Part shown: piece by piece, positions 62,385-64,000 of the stretch
Layout of the letters: each line of letters begins with the position of its first letter
How positions within the stretch are numbered: the first letter of the stretch is position 1
Assembly: GCF_051014685.1 (NCBI RefSeq)
Contig: NC_135058.1
Coordinates: 5,246,811 to 5,310,810, forward strand
Origin: Ptiloglossa arizonensis
Taxonomy: Eukaryota > Arthropoda > Insecta > Hymenoptera > Colletidae
Length of the DNA stretch: 64,000 bases
Reading direction: 5' to 3'
Made by a program: the position numbers and the translations under genes
The notes under the pieces: generated by a model
What the model saw: the letters and a program-made list of their open reading frames with translations, nothing else
The model's database searches: none
What the model was told of the DNA's origin: nothing

Positions 62385-63965
62385 ATGACTGAAACCGAGC
62401 AAATGTCACAAACAATGTATGTGTCAAACGAAACTGTTTTTCATGCTGTATATATACCTGAAGAAAATATTGACACTTCAACAGAAAGCTATGCAAAAGG
62501 TAGAAGTATAGTATTAAAAATACGATGTTTTTTATTTTGTACGTATTATACGTATTTTATATATTTCTTTTTAAGTTTTAATGTTGTATATTTCTATGTT
62601 ACAGAAAATATTCGAGTATATCAAGACAAAGCAGAGGCATTGAAAGTAATTAAGGAGTTTAAAACAGGTCGTCTAAAATCATTTAAAAAACGTTCAGAAG
62701 CTGAAGAATATGCTAAGACTGGTTTTGAGAAAACAAATTACATTAACAATACCTCAATATCTACAACAGTACCTGTAGTAGAAGAAAAATCAAATAATTT
62801 TAAAGCTCCACGATCACAAGATCTTGTATGCTTTAGAAAGTTAATTAAGGATGGAAATTTATATGCTGTAAGAACTATAGTGTGGGTAAATCCTCGATAT
62901 TTAATTGGTAGTGGAGATACCCCTGCAATTTTGCAAGTAAGACATGACATTTATAATCATATTTAAACAAACATTTTATAATGTTTATAAAATGTGTGCT
63001 ATAAAAACTGTTTGTTTATTTATTAAAGGAAGGGTGTCGATACAATGCATTGCATATTGCAGTCAGAGCAGACAGACCAGATATGTGTGAGTTAATATTA
63101 AACACTGTTGGAAATGCAGAATTTATAAAGTTACTTTATGGTGATGAATGCAAGAGTTATGTGGATCGTGCACAGATTATGTTAGACTTATATTTAAATA
63201 CACCTGATAAAGGACTGAATGAAACACCATTACACTTTGCAGTTAAATTTGGTTTAAAAGATGTAGTTCGAGTTCTTGTTTCATATCCATGTTGCATAAA
63301 AACATTACCAAACAAATATAAACAACTACCTATAGATGTACGTGATAAAGTATTCAAAGATTGATTCAGAGAACACTATTGTGTACTATGCTAAATATTT
63401 CTAAGTACATGCAATTAATTTACTGTTTTATTTATCATTTTTTTTATATTAGTTTCTTTGTGTTCTTCTAGTTGTGTTTATTTGTTCTATACAGAAATAT
63501 TACTTAACTTTCATATTTGCCAATATTACAGATAATATGTAGCAGAACCTGTCAATACGAAGAATTAAAAAAAGAGATACGTTTGTTACTTGAAGATCAG
63601 TATTATGTACCTGTATTAAGATCTGATGATAACACATTGCAACCTGTTATTGGAGAACCTTTCTCTCCGACTAGTCCATTGGTATGTTAAAGTACTTTAA
63701 TCCATTGTATAATTTTATATATTGTATTTTCGTAGAGTTTAAACACAGATCCAATAAGTCCGCGTATGGAAGTACGTGCTTTTGCTGGACCAATGACAAA
63801 ATCTCGGGCAGTAGAATTTAGAAAAAAGTGGAAAACACCTCCACGTCTTCGTTATACACCAGTTAAAAGAGTTACAGATGATGAATCTAATGTGATAGAT
63901 AGTTCCATTGATAATATAACATTAAGATTACAAGATACAGAAAAGGGACTTGAAAGAGTTGGAAG
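62385..63965 (+). CDS. Ankle2: Ankyrin repeat and LEM domain protein 2 (ANKLE2), 5' part
   Basis: Five exons: 62385-62499, 62605-62936, 63029-63337, 63532-63681 and 63736-63965; the gene runs off the right edge after an AG|GTATTT donor. The order of segments is that of ANKLE2: a short viroplasmin-like fold ([33 protein letters not shown]), then ankyrin repeats ([40 protein letters not shown]), then [20 protein letters not shown] and the conserved [20 protein letters not shown]. In animals ANKLE2 sits in the ER and nuclear envelope, restrains VRK1 and recruits PP2A to dephosphorylate BAF at mitotic exit. The usual N-terminal LEM domain and membrane segment are not visible before the viroplasmin-like part; this model starts at the first ATG, preceded by stop codons, and insect homologs may simply lack them. 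Confidence 0.9.
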
Positions 63966-64000
63966 GTATTTTTAATTATTTATTTATTATAAAATGTGAC

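Overview
The window is nuclear DNA of an insect, very AT-rich, with compact genes broken into many short exons by small introns. The proteins read best against insect families (Sra-1, bonus, brummer, Graf, Sas-4). The composition and gene structures suggest a hymenopteran, perhaps a bee; that placement is inference. Exon models were built by hand from splice sites, reading-phase continuity and family similarity. Nothing was aligned by computer.

Layout from left to right: Pgam5 (minus, cut by the left edge); Sas-4/CENPJ (minus); a 4 kb spacer with an unresolved coding-like patch; bonus/TIF1 (minus); WDR55 (plus); Sra-1/CYFIP (minus); a broken neutral sphingomyelinase gene (plus); Graf/ARHGAP26-type RhoGAP (minus) with a 3.9 kb intron holding a long inverted repeat and a dead Mutator-like transposase; SPT20 of SAGA (plus); brummer/ATGL lipase (minus) with a 4.9 kb first intron; ANKLE2 (plus, cut by the right edge). 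Four gene pairs are divergent and share their upstream regions: bonus/WDR55, Sra-1/sphingomyelinase, Graf/Spt20 and brummer/Ankle2.

The genes are unrelated housekeeping and regulatory functions (mitochondrial phosphatase, centriole assembly, chromatin, ribosome biogenesis, actin control, lipolysis, nuclear envelope), so this is not a functional cluster. I see no CRISPR array, operon, convincing tRNA or intact mobile element.

The most notable observations are: (1) the sphingomyelinase gene has a frameshift, a deletion removing its GDxN catalytic motif, two nonsense codons and a His-to-Tyr change at the catalytic SDH motif, so it looks like a young pseudogene; (2) an approximately 190 bp inverted repeat in a Graf intron, one arm of which looks like a spliceable exon that would introduce a stop; (3) a 69-nt in-frame exon in Sra-1 that vertebrate CYFIP lacks, followed by a UG-repeat intron; (4) a GC-AG intron in brummer. 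I found no clearly new multi-gene system.
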